Positions 34,001-43,932 of a DNA stretch of 64,000 bases are shown here, piece by piece (positions within the stretch are counted from its first letter, which is position 1; each line of letters opens with the position of its first letter). The notes beneath the pieces are model-generated. The model saw nothing but the letters and a program-made list of their open reading frames with translations. It was not told the DNA's origin and searched no databases. The position numbers and the translations under genes were made by a program. The stretch comes from Clytia hemisphaerica (Eukaryota; Cnidaria; Hydrozoa; Leptothecata; Clytiidae), in NCBI GenBank assembly GCA_902728285.1, contig CACVBU010000567.1:434001-498000 (forward strand). Reading direction: 5' to 3'.

Positions 34001-35959
34001 AATTCGTAGTTTCACCTCACCCTTTTTAACAACTTTACCTATGGGAGTTTTAGCGACCGTAGTGCAGTGGTAGAGCATCCGGCTACGGTGCGCAAGGTTG
34101 TGGGTTCAACTCCAAGCCGGGTTATTCCAGAGATTCCCAAAATGGTACTTGATGCCTCTCTGCTCGATGCTCAGCAATTAAGAGATGGATCAAGGGTAAG
34201 TGGAGCAATCCAGGGAGAAAGAGTTGCGCCTGTCTACCTTCGGGTAGACAGCTATCGAAAGAGGAGCCTTCGGGTCGCCTCCGACTGCGGTCGCAGACTT
34301 ACTAACTACCTATGCGAGTTGTTTCGAACTTTGAATTCTCTTACTTTCTCTATATTACCGCAAACCGTAATGATTTTGTCTACCGGCCGCTTTTACTCAG
34401 GGGAGCTGTTTTCAACTTTCATGCCATCTGATTTGATATGGGGCATCCATATATAGTATGTACGCAGTGAAGGGGGAGAGGGGGTTTAGCAAAAGCCTAC
34501 GTCAACTGTTTGAATGACATGATAATATTCATTGCATACAAGGAGGTTGTCAAATATTTGGGAAACTTTTACGTACGTACTTTATGGATGACCCCTAGAT
34601 AAACTAATTGATTATATTTCGGGCAAACATTTTAATTGACTGTGTTCATTTCTTCACTTAACAGGGTCAAGCAACAGACATTGAGATTCAAGCCAAAGAG
34701 ATTTTAAAATTGAAATCAATGTTGAACGAGATATACAGCAAGCACACTGGACAAGACGTCAATGTCATCGGTAAATCTGCTCATTTCTCATTTTGTCAGT
34801 AGCGATAGATAGGCTTTTCATAAATTATGTCACGACCAACTCGCGCCTCGCGCTTTTTATAATAATGGGCTGTTCCAGAAATAGTCTTTACCCGCTATGT
34901 TGAGGAGGTGTGACGTCCAGGGTGGTCTGGAAAATAAAAAATCCAGGGTGGTCTGGTTTTTCAAATGTAAAAATTGGTCAGTAAAATGAGGTGGGAAATC
35001 CAGGATGGTAAGTAAAGCGGGGACAAAAATCCAGGGTGGTCAAAAAAAGGAGAAAAAAAATACAATAGAGTCCTGAAAAATAAAAAAAAAAATTCAAGGG
35101 GGGGGTCACCTTTCTCAAAAACGACCTCCTCAACATAGGGGTCACAATTTTTTTCTGAAATAGCCCAATGGTGTACTTTGAATGAGAGTCAAGTATTCTT
35201 AAGAAATTGAGGAGTGAAATATTCTTAACGTATTCTTACTTTTTTAGACTTGACTTTTTTACAAACATGAAAAATGATAAATTTGAGAGTTTGAGACTAT
35301 CGAGTGTACTTTGGAAGCTAAAATTATATTTCTGCCTCAAAGTTTCAAATTTATAGGGTATTCTTACGATTTTGCCAAGTTCACCCTGATATTCTCACAG
35401 AACATGTTCTAATAAATAAGTGTGTATTGCTATGAGAACTTATCCCATCGGAATCTTTTAGAGGTGTTTTCTTTTCATTAAAAAATCCAAGAGTCTCAAG
35501 AGAGATATATCATTTTATTTTAGCTGTGACGTCTTTTGAGATATGACAATCTAAAGTATCTAAAAATGGGTTCTTACACGGCTCTACGCCAAAACTCTAT
35601 TGTCTTTTTGTTAAATGTATATGACTTGTAACTTATTCATCTAGATTTTTTAGTTAGTAAGGCAAAAATATTTTGAGGCTTTTCTTAGGACAATAGAAGG
35701 AATCTTCGGCAAAAAAAATCTCAAACCATCTTTAAAACATCCCAATTACAATGCCTGTAGTTGGCTTTTATTGTGTTGACGCAATTAAACAACTTTCTTC
35801 AAAATATTCTTATTTTCATCTTTCATAGAGGAAAAACTGGACCGCGATAATTTTATGTCGCCTGAAGAAGCGAAAACCTTCGGTGTTGTCGACCACGTGC
35901 TTAACCAAACTCCCGTTGCTACGGACAACCAAGATAACAAAGATGGCAGCGAAAAGTAA
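31060..35959 (+). CDS. CLPP: Mitochondrial ClpP protease subunit (8 exons)
   Basis: Exons: 31060-31080 (inferred leader), 31355-31444, 31962-32033, 32489-32585, 33289-33332, 33800-33943, 34665-34770 and 35829-35959, giving about 234 residues. ClpP is the serine peptidase that forms two stacked heptameric rings in the mitochondrial matrix and degrades proteins fed by ClpX. The catalytic triad is visible: S124 (ACSMG), H149 (MLHQPHG) and D198 (DRDNF), with spacings of 25 and 49 as in E. coli Clp[17 protein letters not shown] and GQATDIEI are ClpP hallmarks. The leader exon plus the start of exon 2 give [18 protein letters not shown], Arg-rich without acidic residues, as expected for mitochondrial import. 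If the leader exon is wrong, the ATG at 31388 is the fallback start. AATAAA at 36077 follows. The introns hold a SINE, its fragment and several MITEs. Confidence 0.92.
31515..31690. mobile_element. pogo/Tigger-like MITE in ClpP intron 2, decayed right end
   Basis: TA then CAGTTGATGCTCTCTAATTC at 31515, with TTCGATAAGCTCCCTTATTT inside matching the copy at 30539. The right end (GATCGAATTTTAGAGCG) has lost the terminal CAACTG, so the end coordinate is approximate. Confidence 0.6.
32862..32995 (+). repeat. 5'-truncated SINE fragment in ClpP intron 4
   Basis: TTCCAAAATGGTACTTTGTC, CTCTCTAAGAATGCTCAGTA and GTAAGTGGGAG parallel, in order, the body of the SINE at 34053-34320. The tRNA-like head is absent, as expected for a 5'-truncated or head-deleted copy. 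Confidence 0.7.
33012..33212. mobile_element. MITE in ClpP intron 4, TIR TAGACTTTCATAAATTACGT
   Basis: The left end and the complement (ACGTAATTTATGAAATGGTC) are matched over about 40 bp, including TGAACATCA and TGCCTCGT. An isolated left-end fragment (CTTTTCATAAATTATGTCAC) recurs at about 34814 in intron 6. Confidence 0.65.
33640..33811 (+). repeat. Duplicated splice-acceptor region in ClpP intron 5
   Basis: TTTTATTTCCAGTACATCCA ends at about 33690 and TTTTATTTTCAGTACATCCA at 33809; both follow T-rich tracts with ACTGTTTTT or TACTCT motifs. The second is the real acceptor for the exon carrying the catalytic serine. The first leads into a frame that stops after about 14 codons. Confidence 0.6.
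34053..34320 (+). mobile_element. tRNA-derived SINE in ClpP intron 6
   Basis: The head GCGACCGTAGTGCAGTGGTA has an A box, and GGTTCAACTCC (34103-34113) is a B box at tRNA-like spacing. The tRNA-unrelated body includes CCCAAAATGGTACTTGATGC, GATCAAGGGTAAGTGGAGCA and TACCTTCGGGTAGACAGC. A related body lies at 32862. It is oriented with the gene. Cloverleaf pairing is too degraded for a functional tRNA. Confidence 0.75.
34867..35166. mobile_element. MITE in ClpP intron 7 with TCCAGGGTGGTC repeats
   Basis: GGGCTGTTCCAGAAATAGTC on the left is mirrored by TTTCTGAAATAGCCC on the right, with CCTCCTCAACATAG and its mirror inside. Four copies of TCCAGG(G/A)TGGTC occur in the interior. The target duplication is uncertain (possibly AAT). 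Confidence 0.65.
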
Positions 35960-36076
35960 AATCCATAATGGCGTGATAATTTTTTAGTTATTTTTTAGAT
36001 TTTTTATTTAGACATTTTTCAAAAGTTTTTTCCTTTTCACAGTTATAATTTTCTACTTGACCGAAAAAAAGAATTC

Positions 36077-36082
36077 AATAAA
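36077..36082 (+). terminator. ClpP polyadenylation signal AATAAA
   Basis: Canonical hexamer 118 bp after the ClpP stop codon, followed by a GT-rich stretch (TTTTTATTTGTAGCGTGGTG), the usual arrangement for 3'-end cleavage. Confidence 0.6.
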
Positions 36083-36575
36083 ATTGAAAAGTAGTTTGCT
36101 TTTTATTTGTAGCGTGGTGAAGAGAGAGGAGGGGTCGTTTCTCATCTCGTGTCGATTAGAAGGCGTTTTTATGATTTGATGAAAAATGAAGAATTAAAAA
36201 ATAAACTGTGACCTCTTCTCTGCTTGACTTTGTGTATTTTGAAGTTTTCGAATTTTTCAGTTCATAGTCTCTTACACAATAAACATGGTTGAAGAGTCTT
36301 CGATACTTTCTTAAAAAACAGATTACTCATATAATCACACATCAGAAAAACAAGAATTTTGAGTTTCGAGAAACAAACTGCTAATTTTGTTCAGCGTCGC
36401 ATGAAATCAAACTAAAAACGATCAAAATGGTTCAACTCCACAGAAATTTCAAACAGTTTTCAAAAGTTGAAAACGCGATTTTTTTGACATGGTTTCTTCA
36501 CAGTTTTTCTCGTAAGAGAAAATGAATGAATGAAGAAGTTTCATTTGGCTTTGGACGTAAGATCAATCGCATGTC

Positions 36576-39500
36576 ATGATGTTCCATAGTCTAACGCTCT
36601 TCTTGTTACTCCGTATCTTCAAAGGTAAAAAGATTTCATTTCAATTCTTCGAAAAGTGTGTCCCAAAAATTCGGACAAATTTTTATATGGTAAAATCCTC
36701 AAAACTAATCATCTTAACTGGCGTTAGAATGATTGAAATAAGATTAAAAATTCTCTGTTCAACAAATACACGCTATTTCTTTTTTTATAAGAATATCAGG
36801 GTGAGATTTCGGGTTTAAAACAATAGGCCTATTGTTTAGAACAATAGAAAAATAAGAATAATGCTCACCCTCAACCAAAGTACACTATTCTTATAAAAGA
36901 AAAAGCGTGTACTGTCGGGTACCTAATAGCCGTCCCCCCACTAATTAATTTTTCGAAAAATGTTTTTGAAAGTTCCCTCTTTTGTCCTAATTCTGATGTA
37001 TTAGCCTCCTTTTCAAAAATTTTCCACCCAGGACATTTTTATTCCAACCCCCCCCCCCTGCTTATTAAGTTTTGAGATTTTTTCCAACCCCCCCCCCGCT
37101 TATTCCAGACCCCCCGGCTATTAAGTACCCGAGAGTATAGATATTCAATTCCCCCATAAATGATTGGATAGGTTTTTGAGATTGATATTAAAAATACAAT
37201 TCATTAAATTTCGCATAATTTATGAGGATTTTACTTTATACAAAAATTTGTCCGCTTTTTTTTTGGGACAGCCTGTGTACTCAAATTAAAATTCTAATTG
37301 TGTGCCATTCTAAGGCTGAAATTACTATTACTTCCCACAAAATTGCCTGTTTATCAATGGATTTGTAGATTCTATCTCTGGATGTTTTTTACTCTCGGGT
37401 AAATTAATGCGTGTCCAAATTTTCGTTAATTCTTCGGACCCATCATCACCCCTCCTAGCATAATAAATTATACCTTTAAAGAAGCGCATTACGATGTACA
37501 ATCATGGTCGAAATAGAATGAGAATTCCGGTTATTTTAACGCTTTTCAAGATTTAAAGTTCTGGCGAGAAAGTCGATTTTGGGCTATTTCTTTAACTTGA
37601 TCGAATATTTCAATTTGGGAGGGGTTGGCAGACTTCCAGGCTATATTCTGAGCCTTGTTGGACTATTTTTGAACTTTTGGATCTTAAGTCTAGTGTTAAA
37701 ACTCAGAGTTAAAACTCTACCCTTCAAACCTACTTTAGAGCTCTTCCAAATCGATTGTGGTTTCAAAATTTCCCGGGGGATTTCCCTTTTTTCTCAAATA
37801 TTACGAACATGATTGTAGAACATGAAAATCGGTGTTACTTAAATTTAGGTTTTGCCAATTTTGCGAAAAACCGCAAAAATCAAAAATGCTGACGTCAGCA
37901 AAACTTGTTTTTTAAATAACTCCAGTTTGGCTAATGGTATAAACATGAAATTTGGACCAAAGTTGCATATCAGTAATAAAAACATTTTTACATAATCATT
38001 TTTTTCAAATTTTGCTGACGTCAGCAGAAATCAGCAAAATACGAGAATTTGCAATAAAGTGCAGACATCAGCAAAATTTCAAAAACATTTTTTTTCAAAA
38101 TGATCTTTTTAATAATGTGCAACTTTGGTCCAAATTTCATGTTTATACCATTAGCCAAACTGGAGTTATTTAAAAAAACAAGTTTTGCTGACGTCAGCAT
38201 TTTTTGGTTTTTGCGGTTTTTCGCAAAATTGGCAAGACCTAAATTTAAGTAACACCGATTTTCATGTTCTACATCGTAATGTGCTTCTTTAAAGGTATAA
38301 TTTATTATGCTAGGAGGGGTGATGATGGGTCCGAAAAATTAACGAAAATTTGGACACGCATTAATTTACCCGAGCTCTTTGTCTTTATAGTCACCGCAAT
38401 GAGCACAGCGAGCCTAACGCTTGCTTAGCTAATGAATTTATTTTTACAAAAGAAATCTTGGGAAGTTCTGTCCCTCTTTCGTGATGTTTGTGATGTGAAT
38501 GTATTTAATCGAAATTTATTTATTTTCAGCTGGTTTTGGAAAAAACCTTATCTTTTGTGGCGATCAACATTCAACCCCTTTGAGTTGTAGTACTGGTTTA
38601 TACAAAAATTTGTCCGCTTTTTTTCGGGAGACCCTGTGTACTCAAGATAAAAATCAAATTGTGTGTCATTCTAAGGCTGAAATTACTATTACTTCCCACA
38701 AAATTGCCTGTTTATCAATGGATTTGTAGATTTTATCTCAGGATGTTTTTTACTCTTTGTCTTTATTGTCACCGCAATGAGCACAGCGAGCCTAACGCTT
38801 GCTTAGCTAATGAATTTATTATTTTTACAAAAGAAATCTTGGGAATTTCTGTGATGTTTGTGATGTGAATGTATTTGATCGAAATTTATTTATTTTCAGC
38901 TGGTTTCGGAGAAAACCTTATCTTTTGTAGCGGTGAATCAGATTCAGATTCAAGCCGTTTGAGTTGTAGTACTGGTTTAATTCACATCCAACAAGCATCG
39001 ATCCAGGAACACTCAAGTTGTCAAGGAACAGGTGGCTCATGTGAGATAACAGACGCTGAAGATCGTATCAGGGGAGTTTGTGATGACAAGCAAACTTGTA
39101 CAATTACTGCCATTTTATCATCAAATGACGTTGATTTTAACTGTGTTCAGGTGGCTCAGGTCTCCATCGAATACAGTTGTGGTAAGAAAGTAACACCTTA
39201 AGTAGATTAATTTTTTAAGATTTTCGAGAATTTAAAATCCCAAACTTAGACTAATAAAGAGTTCTTATACAAAATAGAAATTGCCGCGGGAGAGTGGATT
39301 GGAAAGACAGTGAAATATGGATGATCGCATAATTCTTCTTCAACATTCGAACCATTGTATTCAGTGAACATATAAAAAAATAGATCCCATTGAAAGTTTA
39401 TTCTGCAGCGAAATACAACGACTTGGTTTACTAGTCTATCCCAAACTCGGCCAAAGCCTCTAAAAAAAAGCAGAAAAAAATCGAATGAAAAAAAAGCCGC

Positions 39501-42064
39501 AAGCTTTTTATGTCAGTTTGAAGTTTTGAAATTCAAAAAGTTGAAAATTTTCACATCAAATTTTGTGCACTGGAAAGGTCAATTGATGTATTACAGAACT
39601 ATAAAATAATGAAAATTTTCATCATATAGATCAAGACGGAACCTGGAACACATGGACGAACTGGACGTCTTGTGAGAAGACTTGTGGTTATGAAAAGCGT
39701 AACCGCACTCGGGAATGTGTGGAGCCATTGGGTGGTGGCGCCCCATGTAATGGTTTGAATGTTGAAGAAGAATTATGCGATCATCCATATTGTGAAGGTA
39801 AATTCTTTAAACTCAAATTCCGTAAAAAATAAGCATAATGCTAAGCATACCTCCAAGCTGAAATGCAAAAAAATAGCGTGTAGCTTTTCCTAAACGATGA
39901 CCTTTTTAGGGTTACCTTTATGAAGCTATTTTTTAGCTTTCTTAGACCAAGGACTTTCGCATACGTCGTCAAATTACAAAAAAACTGTAACTCTTTGAGC
40001 TGAATCAATGTTCCGATTTAAAATCGAAATTTCCATAAATCCAAAGAATCGAAGTCTAAATATATAAATATGCATTAAATTCTGTGAATAATTTCATGAT
40101 TCAACCGTATCTGTTCAAATCTGTTCAATTAGTAAAAATACAAAGTTTATATTAAATTTTGGGGGATTTTATTTTGCTTTGTTTATCTGTATTTGATTAT
40201 TCCAAGAAAATCGCAGGAAGGAACGCAGAAAGTCTGTATGTTTTGACAGGGTAGTAACCAATGATGTCACTTTCCATGGTAACGGGGGGGGGGATGTCAC
40301 CCAAAGCCTCACCTTTCAAATTTGAGGAACAATAATCAATCATAAAATCCCTTTGCACAAGCTCCTGCACACGAGAAGACATAGTGTCCTCTACTATATG
40401 CTTTGAAAGTTGTTTCCCAGTAATTGTCTTACGTTCGACTTTCCAGGTTGTGACGTTGACACGAAGGATCAAACGTCGGAAAACGTCGAAGAATGTATTG
40501 CAGATGAAAAACTTTGCTTGTCCCATGATGGAACACTATGTTACAAAAGGCACTGTAAGTGAGAAATATTCTTCCAAACTCAAACCCAGTCCTTAGCTGA
40601 CTTTGTTATGATTCTGATAGCACCAACGCCTATCAGTGAAATTTAATAGTGATGCAAGTGGATCTGGATTTACTGTACTGATGGGTAAAATAAAATCGTA
40701 ACATTCATCTCCTTTCGTTTGCGATCAGTATCCCAAATCGAATTAAAGGACTGGATATGGGTTTAGAGATTGAAACTCTGCAGTATTTTTATTCTAATTT
40801 CTGTGGAGGACACATTCATCTTTTTTCATACACAACAGTTTCAACATACTTTACGAGAGTCGGCAAATTTGAGCTCTCGCGTCTTAGCAATCTGGTTCCT
40901 TATAAAAATAAAAATATGTATATTTTTCAGTCAACGGTAGTGTGGCCGAATGGACAGAGTGGACAACATGTGTGGAAGGTGAACAAGTCCGTATTAGAGA
41001 CTGTCAACAAGGTTTTGGACCGAATGCAGATTGCGCAGGCGAAGAATTAACGCAGGTGAAGGCGTGTCAAAACGAAGAACAAAAACCAAAATGTAAGAGC
41101 TAATCTAATTTTCGTGATTTTAGTACACTAGCTTGCGTTTGCCTTTCATTAGACGCGGGAACAATAATACGTAGAAAGCGTTCTTATAAAAAAGATAAAT
41201 TGTGTTCAGCTGACGTATAGTGAGCCAGCAACTGCAGCGAAATGCAACGACGTGGCTTACTAGTTGAAGAAGTTTTCTATCGGCGGTGGTTTTAAGTATG
41301 TAACGCACAAGGAAAATTCACCTATGTTTTCTTTCTCTTAGTCTCAGTCAATAAAGTAAAATAAACGGTTCTTGTTTTTTTCTACCGGGTGCGCCACAAA
41401 AAGGTTTCTCTTTTCACACCCCCGTCTCATAGCCCCGATGAATCTTTTTTCCTCAATGGGGATAAAATTCCAATTGTAATCCCAATGGGGATAAATATTC
41501 TATTGCTCCAATGTTAAAAAATCCAGTAGGGATGTTTTTGGTGGAGTTTGAATTTCGAGTGGGAAAGAAATCAAAGTCAATTTTCCAGTGGGGCTGAAAT
41601 TCAAAGGTATTTTCCCACCGGGGACGAATTTTTAGCCAAATTTTCCAATGGGGCTGGGCTTCCAGAGGGTCTGTGACACAGGGTGTCTTTTTGAAACTAA
41701 TCTTCCCGAAATCTTAAAATTAAAAAAAACACTCCTTATTCAAAAAGGGGAAGAATAAATGACGAAAAATCTCCATATTTCATATTTTTTTGTAGCAAAC
41801 CCTCCTTCACAATCGATCTTCGTAAAGAGAAAAAGTGACGAAAACATGACGTCGTCGAAACTGATCGCACGTGACGTCACACAGATCACGTGTGTTTTGA
41901 AATGCAAAGTGATCGGTTGGTGTCGCAAAGCAGGATGGAGAGCTGCAAAGGATGGCGGGATGCTAGGGATCTGTTTTGGATTTGATGGAGTTGACGCTCC
42001 AGACGAAAGTTTGAAAGTATTTCAAAATGTGATTGTGTTCGATAACCCTACATGTGCTCCATAA
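36576..42064 (+). CDS. Secreted SUEL-lectin/TSP1 protein (6 exons)
   Basis: Exons 36576-36624, 38900-39181, 39630-39797, 40447-40554, 40931-41092 and 41796-42064 are all joined in phase 1 and encode about 345 residues. Exon 1 gives a signal peptide (MMFHSLTLFLLLRIFK). Exon 2 (17-110) is a galactose/rhamnose-binding SUEL-type lectin domain with spaced cysteines and a VSIEYSC end. Exon 3 (111-166) is a thrombospondin type-1 repeat with W116/W119/W122 and six cysteines. Exon 4 (167-202) is a small six-cysteine module that I cannot name. Exon 5 (203-256) is a second TSP1-like repeat (W210, W213). Exon 6 (257-345) has a C-terminal Cys-rich region, perhaps PAN-like. A secreted or matrix carbohydrate-binding role is likely; the ligand is unknown. 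Symmetric phase-1 exons match exon-shuffled extracellular modules. An incomplete second lectin exon lies at 38530. Confidence 0.82.
36769..36909. mobile_element. MITE in lectin-gene intron 1, TIR CACGCTATTTCTTTTTTTAT
   Basis: TA at 36767-36768 and 36910-36911; the right end is TTCTTATAAAAGAAAAAGCGTG. A central CTATTGTTTAGAACAATAG palindrome matches the element at 25632-25783. Confidence 0.7.
36912..37137. mobile_element. C-rich MITE with CTCGGGTACCTAATAGCC ends, copy 1
   Basis: CGGGTACCTAATAGCCGTCC on the left is mirrored by GGCTATTAAGTACCCGAGAG on the right. The interior has repeated homopolymer-C runs next to GCTTATTAAGTTTTGAG. A close copy is at 57853-58139. It abuts the preceding MITE. 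Confidence 0.7.
37394..38374. mobile_element. 981-bp foldback element inserted in duplicated intron copy
   Basis: TIR CTCGGGTAAATTAATGCGTG at 37394 is mirrored at the right end (to 38374). Arms of over 300 bp include GCTGACGTCAGCA palindromes. The second intron copy reads TTTTTTACTCTTTGTCTTT without the element, giving the empty site. The duplication is CT, or CTCT if the ends are two bases shorter. Its TIR start is shared with the MITE at 36912. Confidence 0.85.
38530..38602 (+). pseudogene. Truncated duplicate of the lectin exon
   Basis: The acceptor TTATTTTCAG at 38520-38529 is followed by codons for AGFGKNLIFC and LSCSTGL, parallel to AGFGENLIFC and LSCSTGL in the functional exon at 38900. 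The copy ends where the second duplication unit begins and has no donor, so inclusion in mRNA would disrupt the protein unless skipped. Confidence 0.75.
41385..41745. mobile_element. Truncated CCGGGTGCGCCAC MITE with nested second MITE
   Basis: CCGGGTGCGCCACAAAAAGG at 41385 continues, after a 270-bp insertion, as GAAACTAATCTTCCCGAAAT at 41694, matching the left arm of the element at 142. The right arm is missing. The insertion (about 41415-41686) carries CACACCC / GGGTGT ends and TCTGTGACACAGGG. Confidence 0.65.
41415..41686. repeat. AGTGGGGCTGAAATTCAA repeat family, copy 1
   Basis: Contains repeated CAATGGGGATAAA, CCAGTGGGGCTGAAATTCAA and GACACAGGG motifs, and is collinear with 49040-49285 in the same orientation. 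A shorter related piece is at about 56826-56970. Apparently a MITE; ends are imperfectly defined. Confidence 0.6.
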
Positions 42065-42082
42065 AATTAAAAAGATATCCTA

Positions 42083-42376
42083 CTTTAATGGGTTAGACTT
42101 TCGCGGATTTTGGTGTCATCCGCGAAATCCGCAAAATTAAGTCCCAATGGAAATTTGAAAGGGCCTCATCCACGAAATATTTCTGAACAACTCAATCAAC
42201 TCAAAATATGTCTATATACTATTTGAATGTTTACTGCGGCATAAAAGAAGCGCTTTACTAGTGATGTGTATTTCAACAACCAACGTGCATGATTTGACAG
42301 TAAAAGGCACAAAATCATGAAAATATTGCCACCCAACAGCGAAATTTAATCCCCTCGAAAGTTTATCCCATTAAAG
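42083..42376. mobile_element. MITE related to the TTTCGCG foldback, TA target
   Basis: The left TIR CTTTAATGGGTTAGACTTTC and the complement of CGAAAGTTTATCCCATTAAAG are flanked by TA (42081-42082, 42377-42378). CGCGGATTTT and CCGCGAAATCCGC motifs link it to 14232-14763. It begins 18 bp after the lectin gene stop, so it probably forms part of the 3' UTR. Confidence 0.75.
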
Positions 42377-42378
42377 TA

Positions 42379-43650
42379 GATGGACTCCTGCTACTACATT
42401 TCCCAAGCTAGAAAAGCATATTAGATAACGTATTTTTAAGAGCTGGAGTCTCTAAAAATATTTTACAAAAGAAGAAAACGTAGAAAGCAGGCTGAAATTA
42501 TGGATATCCGGGTTAAAAATTCAGCTCCTGGGAATTGTTTTTTTTTTCATGAATAGTTGGGCCTTGAACCCCTGTAATTAGTAACGGGAATTGAAATTGT
42601 AAGGCCATCAAAACGAATGAGAAAGTGGTAAAATGGTGGCAAAATATGACACCTAGTAAAAATTGCAGTTGAAATTTTCAAAAAAATCTCAGTAATCTTT
42701 AACTTTCCTATTATACTTGGAAAAACTTCAAAGGAAATAACTTCCGCCATTTTCACGAATTTATGATAAACTTAAGTTTAAATTTCTAAAAACGACATCA
42801 ATTTCCCAAGAAAGCTTCCAAATATTATATCTTCAATAAATCATGAAAGGCTCTACCGCTTTGTATTCAGAAAAATTTTTATATCTTAAAAATCTTCAGA
42901 TAATGAGAATGTATTTTTTAAACAGATTTTAAGATCGAAACATAACTTAAACATTGATGTATGAAAATTTGATTACGGTCATCATAATCAAACTTTAGTT
43001 TAAAGGTTTTATTTTTAATTAAGTGTTCCCGTTTCATATTAGACACATATTTCATATCAGGACAGTGTCTCCCTATTGTTATATTATGCTGATATAGGCA
43101 AAAAAATATTGTTTTTCCCCTTTCTGGCCAATCTTACTCCACATCCATGTCAATCCAATGTGAAAAATCTTATGAATTAAAATTGATGAGTAAGCAAACG
43201 ATATCACTCTTATTTAAAAACAAAACCTTTAAACTTCGATAGAACGATAAAACACTTTCTTGTATTATACTTATTATTTACATGAAAATGGTTCTTTTTC
43301 CCTTTAAAACACAATAAAAATACTTGAAAGTCTTTGTTTCATGTTAAACGGATTATTCAGCACCGGTTATCGATTACGAAGGGACACCATTTTCTTCTAG
43401 TTCTTCGTATAAAAAATTATATACACGATAAAAAATAGTGGATCATCTTGGTGATGTAATCGAGTATAACGTTTGCTTTCCGTTTTGTACAAAATCTGAA
43501 AAATAATAAACAGTGTTATGATAAAAATGTCTCTAAAGAATTTCAAAGCTTGTTTTTGAAGAACTACAAATATAATTGGGAAAGGTATTTGGGAAGTGAT
43601 ACTCACAAAGAAGCCAGTACAGTGTTAATAATTTACGTCAAACGGCAAGT
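42379..43650. other. Lectin gene 3' flank, no recognised element
   Basis: AATAAA hexamers at about 42835 and 43313 could serve the lectin transcript. The remainder is AT-rich without a supported ORF. Confidence 0.5.
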
Positions 43651-43932
43651 ATTCATGACATGCACCATTGCAATGTCTTCTGACATTACATCAGGGGCCC
43701 AATAGCTGATTGGTTGTAAGTGACGTAAAATCAGTCAATACGTCACTTTCAACCAATCAGCTGTTGGGTCCGTAGAAGACATTGCAATTCATGATATGCA
43801 CCACTGGAGAGCCTTCTGAGAACTTTTAAAATCTTCCACCCAATACGTCACTTAAACAATAGAAAAAGTGACGTATTGGGTGGAAAATTTTAAAAGTTCT
43901 CAGAAGGCTCTCCAGTGGTGCATATCATGAAT
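43651..43932. mobile_element. Composite double-hairpin MITE, ends ATTCATGAYATGCACCA
   Basis: Two adjacent hairpins share the end motif: it starts at 43651, recurs at 43787, and closes in inverted form at 43932. The second hairpin has perfect 65-bp arms around an 18-bp loop. The first contains AATAGCTGATTGGTTGTAAG and a mirror. A single-hairpin relative is at 60510-60666. Confidence 0.75.

Larger units (their letters stand above)
37237..38972 (+). repeat. Tandem duplication covering intron end and lectin exon start
   Basis: The block from TACAAAAATTTGTCCGC through the acceptor TATTTATTTTCAG to the exon sequence AGTTGTAGTACTGGTTTA occurs twice: 37237-38602 and 38600-38972. Without the 981-bp insertion in the first copy, the units are about 380 bp. 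Shared landmarks include CACAAAATTGCCTGTTTATC and GAGCACAGCGAGCCTAACGC. Confidence 0.85.

Noticed and set aside
34053..34130. Functional tRNA gene
   Set aside because: A and B boxes are present but acceptor and anticodon stems do not pair; the sequence continues into a repeated SINE body.
38499..38729. Independent second lectin gene
   Set aside because: Only the start of the lectin exon is present before the duplication junction; no donor, no remaining domain.
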